A stretch of DNA of 64,000 bases, taken from assembly GCF_900113875.1 (NCBI RefSeq), contig NZ_FORA01000002.1, forward strand, positions 372,001 to 436,000, read 5' to 3'. The DNA comes from Jannaschia pohangensis. Its GTDB lineage: Bacteria; Pseudomonadota; Alphaproteobacteria; Rhodobacterales; Rhodobacteraceae. Both the position numbers and the translations under genes were made by a program. The notes below the pieces were generated by a model that worked only from the letters and a program-made list of their open reading frames with translations, was not told the DNA's origin and searched no databases. Positions 1 to 7,599 of the stretch are shown in pieces. Each line of letters begins with the position of its first letter. Position 1 is the stretch's first letter.

Positions 1-1032
1 CTGAAAGACCGGTTCGGGCAGGATGGCCGCACGCTCGGTCCGGGTCGCACCACTGTCCTGCGCCGCCAGATCCGGCAGCGACCAGACCTGCTTGTCCACC
101 GACGAAAACCATCCCGCCTTTTGGGACAGGACCCGCTCGGAAACCAAGGTCTCCAGCGTCCAGGCCAGCGCCCAATCCTGCCCGGCGGGCGCGCGCGCCG
201 CGGCCATCACCTCGCCCAGCCCCTCGGTCTGGAGCGTATAGGCCGAGGAATACATCGGCCCCACCGTCAGCCGGGTCAGGCGCTTGGGGTGAATGTCCTC
301 GAAATCGTCGTCGAACCCCTTGGCCACGGTCAGCAGTTTCAACTCCGGCAAGGCCTGCGCCATCAGGTGGCCCTGCACCCGCTCCCACCGGGCGAAATCG
401 GCGGACAGGGGCCTGCGCCCTGCGTCTTCCGCCTCCATGATCCAGATCACCGGCAGGTTGCGCTGACCGTCCCAGGCCGACCAGTCGATCGACACCCGCA
501 TGGGATCACCTGCCGCACCCCGAAGCTGCGCATCGTTGCGCGGCCAGAACATGTCCCCCTGCAACAGCTCGTCGTGATAAAGCCGCTGCGACATGGCGTA
601 TTGCAGGTCGGTCGGAATGCGCCGCTCACCCACGATGGCGGCGATCATCGCCTCCTTCAGGGTGTCGGGGTCGGGGATGCGCTGCAGATGGCCAACCGAT
701 TGCGCGGCGTCCGAGGCCATCGACAACAGCTCCTGCAGGACCGGAAAGCCGCTGGCCGACCGGTCCACGGTCAGGCTGCCCAGAAAGACGCCCGTATCCC
801 GCCCCGTCATCAGGTACTTGTGGCTCAGCGCGCGGAAGGTGTGGTTCAGGCCCGACAGATGCGCGGCCACCGCGTCCAGCTCCAGACGGGTCAACCGCCC
901 GCTCTGCTCCATCTCGGCGGCGACGCGCGGCAGGTGGCTCAGGATCGTCTCGAACTTCGCGAAATAGCGCCGTGCCTGACGGTTTTCCTGCAGGACTGCG
1001 TGGTCACGGACAAGGTCTTGCTTGAGCGTCAT
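1..1032 (-). CDS. Uncharacterised large soluble protein, 3' end beyond window
   Basis: Reading leftward from an ATG at 1032, the frame stays open for 344 codons to the window edge, so the C-terminus is missing. It lies four bases after the stop of the upstream gene, as the last visible member of a leftward operon. No signal peptide or membrane segment is visible. The N-terminal ~120 residues look helical and polar (starting MTLKQDLVRDHAVLQ); a middle part (about 180-230) contains several Trp residues, including the runs DMFWPRND and SIDWSAWDG. I recognise no family. Its neighbours are two membrane proteins and a coiled-coil protein, so a role in a membrane-associated complex is an inference only. 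Confidence 0.75.
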   Translation of the reverse strand, partial: MTLKQDLVRDHAVLQENRQARRYFAKFETILSHLPRVAAEMEQSGRLTRLELDAVAAHLSGLNHTFRALSHKYLMTGRDTGVFLGSLTVDRSASGFPVLQELLSMASDAAQSVGHLQRIPDPDTLKEAMIAAIVGERRIPTDLQYAMSQRLYHDELLQGDMFWPRNDAQLRGAAGDPMRVSIDWSAWDGQRNLPVIWIMEAEDAGRRPLSADFARWERVQGHLMAQALPELKLLTVAKGFDDDFEDIHPKRLTRLTVGPMYSSAYTLQTEGLGEVMAAARAPAGQDWALAWTLETLVSERVLSQKAGWFSSVDKQVWSLPDLAAQDSGATRTERAAILPEPVFQ

Positions 1033-1036
1033 CGTC

Positions 1037-1534
1037 TCAGAAACTCTGCAATCGCAGAAGGCCGGTGCCGTCCTGCAGGCGGTAAAGGATGATCTGGTCC
1101 CGGCCCGTCGTCTCTTCGGTCCGCCCGGTGACGGCACCATGGGACGCGATGTCGAGATGCCAATATGTCTCGATCAGCCGATCCAGCACGCCCGCTTCAT
1201 GGTCCAGGGTCGGCCCCATCTCGATCGCGCCCATCGCCGCCGCGGGAATCAAGGCCACCGCGCTCAGGTCGCTGTTGAAGGCGGATTTCAACTCGCCGTA
1301 GCCCGCGAATTCCACGCCCGCCAGGGCCCCTCCGAAAACTTCCGCTGCGGCCCGCTCGGTATAGCCGCGATTGGCCTGCGACGCGGGGTCGATGTCCGTT
1401 GCGGACGGGAAGGCGAGGAACAACGGCAGGACCGCCGCAATGATCGCCGACGCCATGGCCCCGAGGACGACAAGAACCCAGACCCACCACCGCTTGTAGA
1501 GCGGCCTGCGGGGTTTAATCACGTCACCGCTCAT
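1037..1534 (-). CDS. Uncharacterised single-pass membrane protein, 165 aa
   Basis: The ATG at 1534 overlaps the stop of the preceding gene in an ATGA quartet, which supports this start over the longer open frame. The protein has a short basic N-terminus (KPRRPLYKR), one strong membrane helix at about residues 16-42, and about 120 residues outside, giving an N-in/C-out topology by the positive-inside rule. The outer part is rich in Ala, Gly and acidic residues and has no motif I recognise. It sits in the middle of a four-gene leftward operon of unknown function. Confidence 0.75.
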   Translation of the reverse strand: MSGDVIKPRRPLYKRWWVWVLVVLGAMASAIIAAVLPLFLAFPSATDIDPASQANRGYTERAAAEVFGGALAGVEFAGYGELKSAFNSDLSAVALIPAAAMGAIEMGPTLDHEAGVLDRLIETYWHLDIASHGAVTGRTEETTGRDQIILYRLQDGTGLLRLQSF

Positions 1535-2295
1535 GGCGCGGCCCCGGTCGGCCAAGCAAGCCAGAGCGCGGCGCAAAAGCAAAGACCCGAAAGCCCCGCC
1601 AACCGCAGCCAGAGCCGCCGCGATATCGCGGGCCGGGGGAACAGCGGGGCACCGCGCGGGCGGGTCGCCCAGAGAACCATCGCCTCGGCCCGCGCATCCA
1701 CCGCGTCATGGGCCCGAATACGCCACGCCCGATGCGGGATCGCCGCGGCGCCCAGATGTCCAAAGGCAAAGACCGCCTCGATCACCGGATCCCCGATGGT
1801 CAAGACAAGCCACCAGACCGCCCCGAGGATCAGGCCCAGCAGGATCGGCGCGAACATGGCGAAGCTCAGCCCCTGCATCACCGCCTCGAAGACATCGACC
1901 CGATGCACGCCGATGGCCCAGATCACCCCCATCGCGCTGAAAACCGCCATCGTCGCCAGAATGCCGCGCCCGGTCACGATCGGCGCCCCCTCATCCACGA
2001 GCGACGGTGCCGGTGGCCCCGAAACCGGCCCCAGCCTTTCGATCCGCGCCTCCAGCGTCGGCGCAATCGCCAGACCGCCCCTGCGGGCAGAGGGTGTCCG
2101 CCTGCGCAGGATGAAGGCCACATGGCTCACCTCCCGCAGCGCCGCAAATGCGAAGAGAGCCCCGCCAACGACCGGAAAGAACCAGCCGATGCATCCGCAG
2201 ATGACGCTCCACGTCAGCAACCGGACAGCCACGCCATCCCACCCGTCCGACAGATAGCGGCCGATGCCCCGAGCCGGTTGCGCCGCGCCGTTCAT
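1531..2295 (-). CDS. Uncharacterised multi-pass membrane protein, 254 aa
   Basis: Hydrophobic stretches lie at about residues 26-53, 112-130, 144-168 and 229-248, so four or five membrane helices are likely, with an arginine-rich loop (RRRTPSARR) after the first. I chose the ATG at 2295 because a GAGG ribosome site stands about nine bases upstream; an in-frame ATG at 2316 would overlap the preceding gene slightly. The gene follows the coiled-coil gene closely and overlaps the next gene by ATGA. No known family recognised. Confidence 0.72.
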   Translation of the reverse strand: MNGAAQPARGIGRYLSDGWDGVAVRLLTWSVICGCIGWFFPVVGGALFAFAALREVSHVAFILRRRTPSARRGGLAIAPTLEARIERLGPVSGPPAPSLVDEGAPIVTGRGILATMAVFSAMGVIWAIGVHRVDVFEAVMQGLSFAMFAPILLGLILGAVWWLVLTIGDPVIEAVFAFGHLGAAAIPHRAWRIRAHDAVDARAEAMVLWATRPRGAPLFPRPAISRRLWLRLAGLSGLCFCAALWLAWPTGAAP

Positions 2296-2305
2296 CGCCA
2301 GGGCC

Positions 2306-3376
2306 TCAGCCCCCATAGAGGTTCTTGTCGTGCTTCTCGACGATGGCGCTGAACCGGCGGGCGAACCGCTCGTCGGCCTTGGCCTTGGCTTCCAGCACAT
2401 CCCGCGCGAAGACCATGTGATCCTCATGCGCTTCCAGCATCTCGGCCATCCGCGTGTTGGTTGCGGCCCCGATGGCCGCCATGGCCTGCTGCGCTTCCTG
2501 GTCCGTCTTCACGCCGATCTCGTTGATGCGGTGCGCCACGTCCTGCTGCTGCGCGGTCTTGAGCGACTTGGACAGCGCGTCATAGAGCACGACCCGCTGC
2601 TTGGTGTCGGTCTGCAGCTTGTTGATCAGCACCATCTGCGTCGCCGCCTGGTTCTGAAGACTGTCGACCCAGGTCTTGCCCTTCTCGATATAGCGCTCCA
2701 GCGTCTGGCTGCGCGCCAATGCGACCTGCTCCTGCTGGACCAGTTCGTTGTGACGGGTGTTCGCCTCGGCCAGATCGCTCTCCAGCTGGGTGCGCACGCT
2801 CGCGTCCTGCTCCACGCTGATCTTGTTCTCCAACTCGATCAGGCGCGGATCCATCGCCGTGATCTCCGCCCGGATCGTCTCCAGCTCGGCCACGGCCGCC
2901 TCGCGCTCCTCAAGGGTCAGCGACAGGTTCCCCTCGACCTTGGTCTTCTGGTCGTTGAGCATCGCCAACTGGCTTTCCAGTAGCTTGGTGATCGTGTCCG
3001 ACTTGGAAATCAGGTCCTGCAACTTGTCGTCGATCGAGGCGGAGCGCAGACGCTCCTGTCGCATCGCCTCGGATTTGCCGCGCGCGAAGATGCCGATAAA
3101 GCTCTCCATGCCGGTCTTGGACCGCATCTCGTCGAAATCCTTGGAGAAGCCCGCCGTCACATCGTCCAGCCCCATGATGAGCTCGGCGATATTGGCGTTC
3201 ATCAGGTCGGTATGGGCGTGCACCTCCTGAAGGGTCGCATTCTCCACGTCGATGGAAATGCCCTGATCCAGCTTGGACCGCGCCGCTTCAATCCTGCTCG
3301 TCACTTCTGTAATCTTCGTCTGGGCTTCGGCCACCTGTGCCTGGCTTTCCCGTACCTGCGCGTCAAAATCGGCCAC
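2306..3376 (-). CDS. Coiled-coil protein, 356 aa, first gene of unknown operon
   Basis: Nearly the whole protein is predicted coiled coil: long runs of Glu, Gln, Lys and Ala with hydrophobic residues at heptad spacing (about residues 1-35, 100-215, 225-345). No signal peptide. The GTG at 3376 is chosen because it is preceded by a strong GGGGAGG site at about nine bases; the longer open frame upstream would run into the divergent deacylase gene. The layout (long helices, a central ERYIEKGK block, C-terminal helices) reminds me faintly of TelA-like proteins, but I cannot support that assignment. It heads the leftward set with two membrane proteins, suggesting a cytoplasmic scaffold. Confidence 0.75.
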   Translation of the reverse strand: MADFDAQVRESQAQVAEAQTKITEVTSRIEAARSKLDQGISIDVENATLQEVHAHTDLMNANIAELIMGLDDVTAGFSKDFDEMRSKTGMESFIGIFARGKSEAMRQERLRSASIDDKLQDLISKSDTITKLLESQLAMLNDQKTKVEGNLSLTLEEREAAVAELETIRAEITAMDPRLIELENKISVEQDASVRTQLESDLAEANTRHNELVQQEQVALARSQTLERYIEKGKTWVDSLQNQAATQMVLINKLQTDTKQRVVLYDALSKSLKTAQQQDVAHRINEIGVKTDQEAQQAMAAIGAATNTRMAEMLEAHEDHMVFARDVLEAKAKADERFARRFSAIVEKHDKNLYGG

Positions 3377-3507
3377 CGGCGGCGTCCTCCCCTTCTTGGT
3401 CAAAACCTGTGTGTCATCGACATATGGGAACGATCTTGGCGGTTTGGAGTGGTATCGCAAGGCCTTTCCGGCAACTGTGTCCCCGCAAACACGACAAGGC
3501 CGGGCAA

Positions 3508-4776
3508 ATGGATCAATTGCAAAGCGAAATCGAGGCAAGGACCGACGATCTTGTTTCCCTGACGCAGGACCTGATCCGCATCCCGACGCTGAATCCCCCC
3601 GGCCTGCACTATCGCGACATCTGTTCGCTGGTGGGCGAACGCATGGGCGCGCAGGGCTGGCAGGTGGAGATGGTCCGGGCCGAAGGCGCCTTGGGCGACA
3701 GCTTCAAGCACCCCCGCTGGAACGTCATCTGCCGGCTGGAGGGCAAGCGGCCCGGCGACTGCCTGCATTTCAACAGCCATCACGACGTGGTCGCCGTGGG
3801 CGACGGCTGGACCTTCGATCCCTTCGCCGCAACCCTGTCAGACGGGCGCATCTACGGGCGCGGCGCCTGCGACATGAAGGGCGGCCTCGCCACCTCGATT
3901 ATCGCCGCCGAGGCCTTTGCGGCCACCCACCCCGACTTCGCCGGCGCCATCGAGATCAGCGCCACCGCCGACGAGGAATCGGGCGGCTTCGGCGGCGTCG
4001 CCTACCTGGCCGAAAAGGGTTTCTTCGACCCCGCCCGCGTCCAGCACGTCATCATCCCGGAACCCCTCAACAAGGACCGCATCTGCCTTGGTCACCGGGG
4101 CGTCTGGTGGGCCGAGATCGAGACGAAGGGCCACATTGCTCACGGCTCCATGCCCTTCCTCGGCGATTGCGCCGTCCGCCACATGGGCGCCGTCCTCGAC
4201 GAGATGGAGGCGACGCTCTTCCCCCTGCTGGCGGGCAAGCGCACCGCCATGCCCGTCGTCCCCGAAGGCGCGCGGCAATCCACCCTCAACCTCAATTCCA
4301 TCCACGGCGGCGAGCCGGTGCAGGACGCCGACTATACCGGCCTGCCCTCTCCCTGCGTGCCCGACCGCTGCGTCCTGACCATCGACCGCCGCTTCCTGAT
4401 CGAGGAGGACATCGCGGAGGTGAAACGCGAAATCACCGCCATGATGGAACGTGTCCGCGCCCGCCGCCCCGACTTCCGCTACGAGATCCGCGATCTCTTC
4501 GAAGTCATGCCCACCATGACCCCCGAAGACGCCCCCATCGTGCAGGTGGTGCAGGACGCGGTGCAGGACATCCTGGGCAAATCCGCCGAATACGTCGTCT
4601 CGCCCGGCACCTACGACCAGAAACACATCGACCGCATCGGGCGGCTGAAGAACTGCATCGCCTACGGCCCCGGCATCCTCGACCTCGCCCACCAGCCCGA
4701 CGAATGGATTGGCGTGCAGGACATGGTCGACAGCGCCAAGGTCATGGCACTGGCGCTTCGTCGATTGTTGGGGTGA
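3508..4776 (+). CDS. ArgE/DapE-family M20 metallodeacylase, 422 aa
   Basis: Two-metal amidohydrolase of peptidase family M20; members remove acetyl, succinyl or formyl groups from amino acids or related amines in the cytoplasm. Visible metal-site residues: H91-x-D93 (in NSHHDVV), D122 (in GRGACDMKGG) and E156-E157 (in TADEESGG); a late His stands in KHIDR. Length is normal. The ATG at 3508 gives the usual N-terminus; an upstream in-frame start would extend into the divergent gene. The substrate cannot be read from sequence: ArgE-like, DapE-like or formylpyrimidine deformylase activities are all possible. The last ~107 bases (from 4669) recur twice downstream, see the repeat entries, so this gene's 3' end appears to be a recombination point. 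Confidence 0.88.
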   Translation: MDQLQSEIEARTDDLVSLTQDLIRIPTLNPPGLHYRDICSLVGERMGAQGWQVEMVRAEGALGDSFKHPRWNVICRLEGKRPGDCLHFNSHHDVVAVGDGWTFDPFAATLSDGRIYGRGACDMKGGLATSIIAAEAFAATHPDFAGAIEISATADEESGGFGGVAYLAEKGFFDPARVQHVIIPEPLNKDRICLGHRGVWWAEIETKGHIAHGSMPFLGDCAVRHMGAVLDEMEATLFPLLAGKRTAMPVVPEGARQSTLNLNSIHGGEPVQDADYTGLPSPCVPDRCVLTIDRRFLIEEDIAEVKREITAMMERVRARRPDFRYEIRDLFEVMPTMTPEDAPIVQVVQDAVQDILGKSAEYVVSPGTYDQKHIDRIGRLKNCIAYGPGILDLAHQPDEWIGVQDMVDSAKVMALALRRLLG

Positions 4777-4805
4777 GGCGGGAGGTCGGCTGTTCGGACT
4801 TTGCT
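4669..4805 (+). repeat. M20 deacylase tail, copy A (native)
   Basis: Genuine 3' end of the deacylase, coding for GILDLAHQPDEWIG...ALRRLLG and the stop at 4774-4776, plus roughly 25 bases after the stop. The same segment returns at 5584-5722 and 6341-6425. Confidence 0.85.
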
Positions 4806-4823
4806 GCCGTTTGTTCGAACGTA

Positions 4824-5462
4824 TCAGATGTTAGGCTTGTAGGTCGCCAGCTTCGCGCCGAACCCGATAAAAACAACGCCCGTAATGCCTTTAAGCCACC
4901 GCTGAAAATTACCGCTTCTGGCGATCGAAGTGAGGCGAGACATCAAAAGAACCATCGCACCGAACCAAATCCCATTAATCATCGAATGGATGAAAACCAG
5001 CATGAATGATGCGGTCGCAGTCGTCTCGCCTAACGTGATGAATTGCGGGAATGCGGCCAGATAGAACATTGACACCTTAGGATTGAGCGCATTGGTCAGT
5101 AAGCCTTCTATATATGCCTTAAACAACGTTCGCCTTCTCTCGGCAGGCTTCACTTCGCCTGTGGTTTCAATGCCTTGCCAAGCGGAAACGAGTGCTTTGA
5201 CGCCGATCCAACACAGATAGGCCGCGCCAAGAAATTTCACGATGGAAAATGCGGTTGCCGACTGGACCAATATGATCGAGAGGCCAAGTATCGCCATCGC
5301 TCCGTGAAGATAAAAGCCAGTGACGAACCCTGCAACGTTGGCAAACCCTGCCGCTCGCCCGGACGTCGGAACGGTCTTGGCGATCAAAACCCCATTTGGT
5401 CCAGGAGACATCACGAGCAGGCTTGCGACAAATGCAAATGCGACGATTTCGGACAACTCCAT
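4824..5462 (-). CDS. LysE/RhtB-family amino-acid exporter, 212 aa, on inserted segment
   Basis: Inner-membrane exporter of the LysE/RhtB family, which pumps amino acids or their derivatives out of the cell. The family signature SPGPNG follows the first helix at about residues 19-24, and about six hydrophobic segments are visible (roughly 5-23, 40-62, 67-90, 120-140, 150-172, 186-205). Full family length. It stands tail-to-tail with the deacylase and back-to-back with repeat copy B. A hand count over bases 4861-4920 gives 47% GC, far below neighbouring genes, and codon use is correspondingly AT-richer, indicating acquisition from elsewhere. A second, unrelated-looking LysE gene with local GC content lies at 30761-31357. 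Confidence 0.88.
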   Translation of the reverse strand: MELSEIVAFAFVASLLVMSPGPNGVLIAKTVPTSGRAAGFANVAGFVTGFYLHGAMAILGLSIILVQSATAFSIVKFLGAAYLCWIGVKALVSAWQGIETTGEVKPAERRRTLFKAYIEGLLTNALNPKVSMFYLAAFPQFITLGETTATASFMLVFIHSMINGIWFGAMVLLMSRLTSIARSGNFQRWLKGITGVVFIGFGAKLATYKPNI

Positions 5463-5530
5463 GAGCGTGTCTCCTTAATTTTCTCGTCAAGGATCGCCGA
5501 ATTTCTGCGATCGCACAATACGTTAAAATG

Positions 5531-5722
5531 GGATCGAAACCCAACCTTCGCCACCCAATCCACCCAGAATCCCACAGCTACATCCCGGCATCCTCGACCT
5601 CGCCCACCAACCCGACCAATGGATCGGCGTGCAGGACATGGTCGACATCGCCAAGGTCATGGCCATGGCGCTTCGCCGATTGTTGGGGTGAGGCGGAATG
5701 TTGGATGTGCGGACGGAGCGGC
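5531..5722 (+). repeat. M20 deacylase tail, copy B, with 50-base leader
   Basis: From 5584 this matches the deacylase 3' end through an in-frame TGA at 5689-5691 and ~30 bases beyond; it would encode GILDLAHQPDQWIG...ALRRLLG. The preceding ~50 bases (5531-5583, containing CCTTCGCCACCCAATCCACC) are absent from the real gene but shared with copy C. There is no start or catalytic part, so this is a gene fragment rather than a gene. Confidence 0.85.
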
Positions 5723-5749
5723 CTATCGCGATTGTGACTCAGATGGCAG

Positions 5750-6226
5750 CTAGACAGTGAAAGCCACGGAAGCCCATTCCGCTCCATCAAACGAAACGGT
5801 TTGCTTCTTGGTAATGTCTGGGATCACGGTTTGCCAAAATTCGGTCGCAGGCTTGTTGTCGTTACCCCATGAAATCTCCCAGTCACCGGGGTGTCTTTCC
5901 AAAACTGCAAACAGGGCAGAGCGGCCTGCTCCCTTAAGCTGGTAGGGTCGCAAGATACAGAATTCCGCCATGAACCAGCAGGGAGTTCTTTCCCTTATCG
6001 GGCAATGGCTTATGACCATGCAAAAACCAGCAATCTCACCGTTCACCAGGATGAGGTAAGGATATTCCCAGAATTGATCAAGAAAGTCGTATTCGTACCG
6101 CCCCTGAGCATTTAAAGGAAATTTAGACTGCGCCGCCATATCGTACAGATAGAGCTGAATCAGGTTTTCAATCACCGGTTTCTGCGCGTCGTTGGCTGCA
6201 AACAGTTCGACTGTTTGATCAGCCAT
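5750..6226 (-). CDS. GNAT-family N-acetyltransferase, 158 aa, on inserted segment
   Basis: Predicted cytoplasmic acetyl-CoA-dependent acyltransferase. The fold is suggested by a central strand pair (YLILVNGEIAGFCMV), a conserved AEFCILRPYQLKGAGRSALF region resembling the acetyl-CoA pyrophosphate loop (Q/K-x-x-G-x-G-R), and a C-terminal NDNKPATEFWQTV block. Substrate unknown. It lies between deacylase-tail copies B and C and points leftward. Bases 6061-6120 are 42% GC by hand count, so it is compositionally foreign like the LysE gene. It may be a passenger gene carried in by recombination. Confidence 0.78.
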   Translation of the reverse strand: MADQTVELFAANDAQKPVIENLIQLYLYDMAAQSKFPLNAQGRYEYDFLDQFWEYPYLILVNGEIAGFCMVISHCPIRERTPCWFMAEFCILRPYQLKGAGRSALFAVLERHPGDWEISWGNDNKPATEFWQTVIPDITKKQTVSFDGAEWASVAFTV

Positions 6227-6287
6227 TTAGAACCTCATCAAAGAAGTTTTTCATACATTGGTTGCATTGCAGAAAATATGCAAATTG

Positions 6288-6425
6288 GCATCAAACCCGA
6301 CCTTCGCCACCCAATCCACCCGGCATCCCACAACTATATCCCCGCCATCCTCGACCTCGCCCACCAACCCGACGAGTGGATCGGCGTGCGGGACATGATC
6401 GACGCCGCCCTGGTCATGGCCCTGC
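6288..6425 (+). repeat. M20 deacylase tail, copy C, truncated
   Basis: Shares the leader of copy B (CCTTCGCCACCCAATCCACC at 6301-6320) and then the deacylase tail from about 6341, coding for ILDLAHQPDEWIGVRDMIDAA in one frame. Relative to copy B it carries a one-base insertion near 6341, and similarity is lost at about 6425, before the normal stop. It is therefore a decayed fragment. Confidence 0.82.
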
Positions 6426-6461
6426 CGCGCCGTCCGGGCGGCGCGGGGCGCCGCGCGGGCG

Positions 6462-6866
6462 TCAGGCCGGGTCGCCCTCCCTGACCCGGGCCGCCAGGTC
6501 CTCGAACACCGTCACGATGTCCTCGGGCGAAGCGCGTTCCGGAACGCCCTGCGCAATCTCGTCCTCGGTCCAGATCCAGGATTTCGCGGGATCATGCAGC
6601 ATCGCCCAATCGCCGAAGATCCGCTCGGTGACCTGTCGCCGAACCAGCTGCCGCACCCCCGCGTGGCGATCATCGCGCAGGATGCGGGCATAGGCCGCCG
6701 ACACCATCCGGTCAGGTCCCTCCAGCAGTTGCAGATAGGTGTCGTGCCGACAGACCAGCGCCCCGGTGATCCCGTCGCGGGTGTTGTTGGTGCGCGCATC
6801 CAGAAGGATGCCCCCCAGAATGCCATCGTCGTAACCGAAGGGCTGGGAAATATAGACAAGTTGCAT
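6462..6866 (-). CDS. Short BLUF-domain blue-light photoreceptor, 134 aa
   Basis: BLUF proteins bind FAD and sense blue light. The signature residues are all at the right places: Y5 (in QLVYISQ), N28 and the GITG turn at 32-35, Q46 (in YLQLLEGP), and W87-x-M89 (in GDWAMLHDP); the Tyr-Gln and Gln-Trp distances match those of AppA/PixD-type domains. Beyond the ~95-residue BLUF core there are only ~40 residues, so no EAL or other output domain is fused and the signal must pass to a partner protein. The start ATG has no clear ribosome site. It stands immediately beyond deacylase-tail copy C, and the region upstream holds the iteron element at 7106-7138. Confidence 0.92.
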   Translation of the reverse strand: MQLVYISQPFGYDDGILGGILLDARTNNTRDGITGALVCRHDTYLQLLEGPDRMVSAAYARILRDDRHAGVRQLVRRQVTERIFGDWAMLHDPAKSWIWTEDEIAQGVPERASPEDIVTVFEDLAARVREGDPA

Positions 6867-7213
6867 GAGGGTCGTGATGGCCGTCGCTCCCGCTGGACCC
6901 GGGGCGGGGCTGGGACCGGAACCGGACCTGTCGCGCCGCTGCGGGATGCGGAGACCCTAGCCCCTTGCCGCATCGGTGTCATTCCTCGAATCGCGGCGGG
7001 GTCGAACGCCCGCCATCGCGATGCCGCCGCCCCGGACGAATAGGCGCCGTGGTCGCGCAGGGTGCGGCGGAACATTTAAGATCGGGTAAAGCCGTGCGGT
7101 TTGTCTGTACGGAGGGTGTACAGGGGGTGTACCGGGGGTGACAGCCGTAACCCCTTGATCGTGAACGTCCCGTTCCGACGGCATCACGCTCCGAAAGTTT
7201 TTTTCATCCCGCA
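6867..7213. other. 347-base intergenic region between BLUF and IMPACT genes
   Basis: Divergent promoter region for the BLUF gene and the IMPACT-family gene. No credible reading frame was found. The only structured element is the iteron triplet at 7106-7138; the rest shows nothing I can interpret. Confidence 0.6.
7099..7147 (+). repeat. 11-bp iteron triplet, copy 1
   Basis: Three head-to-tail 11-mers, TGTACGGAGGG, TGTACAGGGGG and TGTACCGGGGG (7106-7138), followed by TGACAGCCGT and preceded by GTTTGTC. One repeat per helical turn would place each GTAC core on one face of the DNA. It lies 67 bases upstream of the IMPACT-family gene. A near-identical 47-base block exists at 36001-36047. Confidence 0.85.
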
Positions 7214-7561
7214 ATGAAAACCCTCTCACTCGACATCAACGACCGCGGCAGCCGCTATGCCGTCACCGGCGCCCCCGCGACGTCGGCCGAGGCGGCGAGG
7301 GCAGTGGTCACGGCCCTCTGCCGCGACAAGAAATTCGCCCGCGCCACCCACAACAGCTGGGCGCTGATCTGTGCCGACGGCCCCGTCAAGACCGACGATG
7401 GCGAGGCCGGGGCGGGCATGGTCATCCTGCGCATGCTCGAGCGCGCGGGTCTGCGCGACCACGTCGTCATCGTCACCCGCTGGTACGGTGGCAAGCCCCT
7501 GGGCGGAGACCGGTTCCGCCACGTCCAGACCGCCGTTCGCAGCTATCTGGAAACGCTCTGA
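7214..7561 (+). CDS. IMPACT/UPF0029-family protein, single domain, 115 aa
   Basis: The conserved core of the IMPACT N-terminal family is plain: KKFARATHNSWAL, DDGEAGAG, VVIVTRWYGGKPLGGDRFRHVQ. In E. coli YigZ and eukaryotic IMPACT this domain is joined to a second domain and total length is about 200; here only the first is present, ending soon after the RWYGG block. Related proteins influence translation stress control, but the role of the bacterial short form is unknown. The gene follows the iteron element and precedes a base-excision glycosylase gene. Confidence 0.85.
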   Translation: MKTLSLDINDRGSRYAVTGAPATSAEAARAVVTALCRDKKFARATHNSWALICADGPVKTDDGEAGAGMVILRMLERAGLRDHVVIVTRWYGGKPLGGDRFRHVQTAVRSYLETL

Positions 7562-7599
7562 AAATCGACTTTCCGGCGTGTCGCCCTAGGTTCGCCCGC

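Noticed and set aside
121-1092. Long rightward open frame opposite the first gene
   Set aside because: It is the antisense shadow of the leftward gene; its residues are Arg/His/Gln-rich in the manner of reversed GC-rich codons and it has no ribosome site.
4777-6461. Integron or integrative element as the cause of the deacylase-tail repeats
   Set aside because: No integrase, attC-like imperfect hairpin or transposase is visible; retained only as a cassette-like pattern of unknown mechanism.
7099-7147. Iteron element as a plasmid replication origin
   Set aside because: No replication initiator gene, only three repeats, and a second copy in another chromosomal gap.
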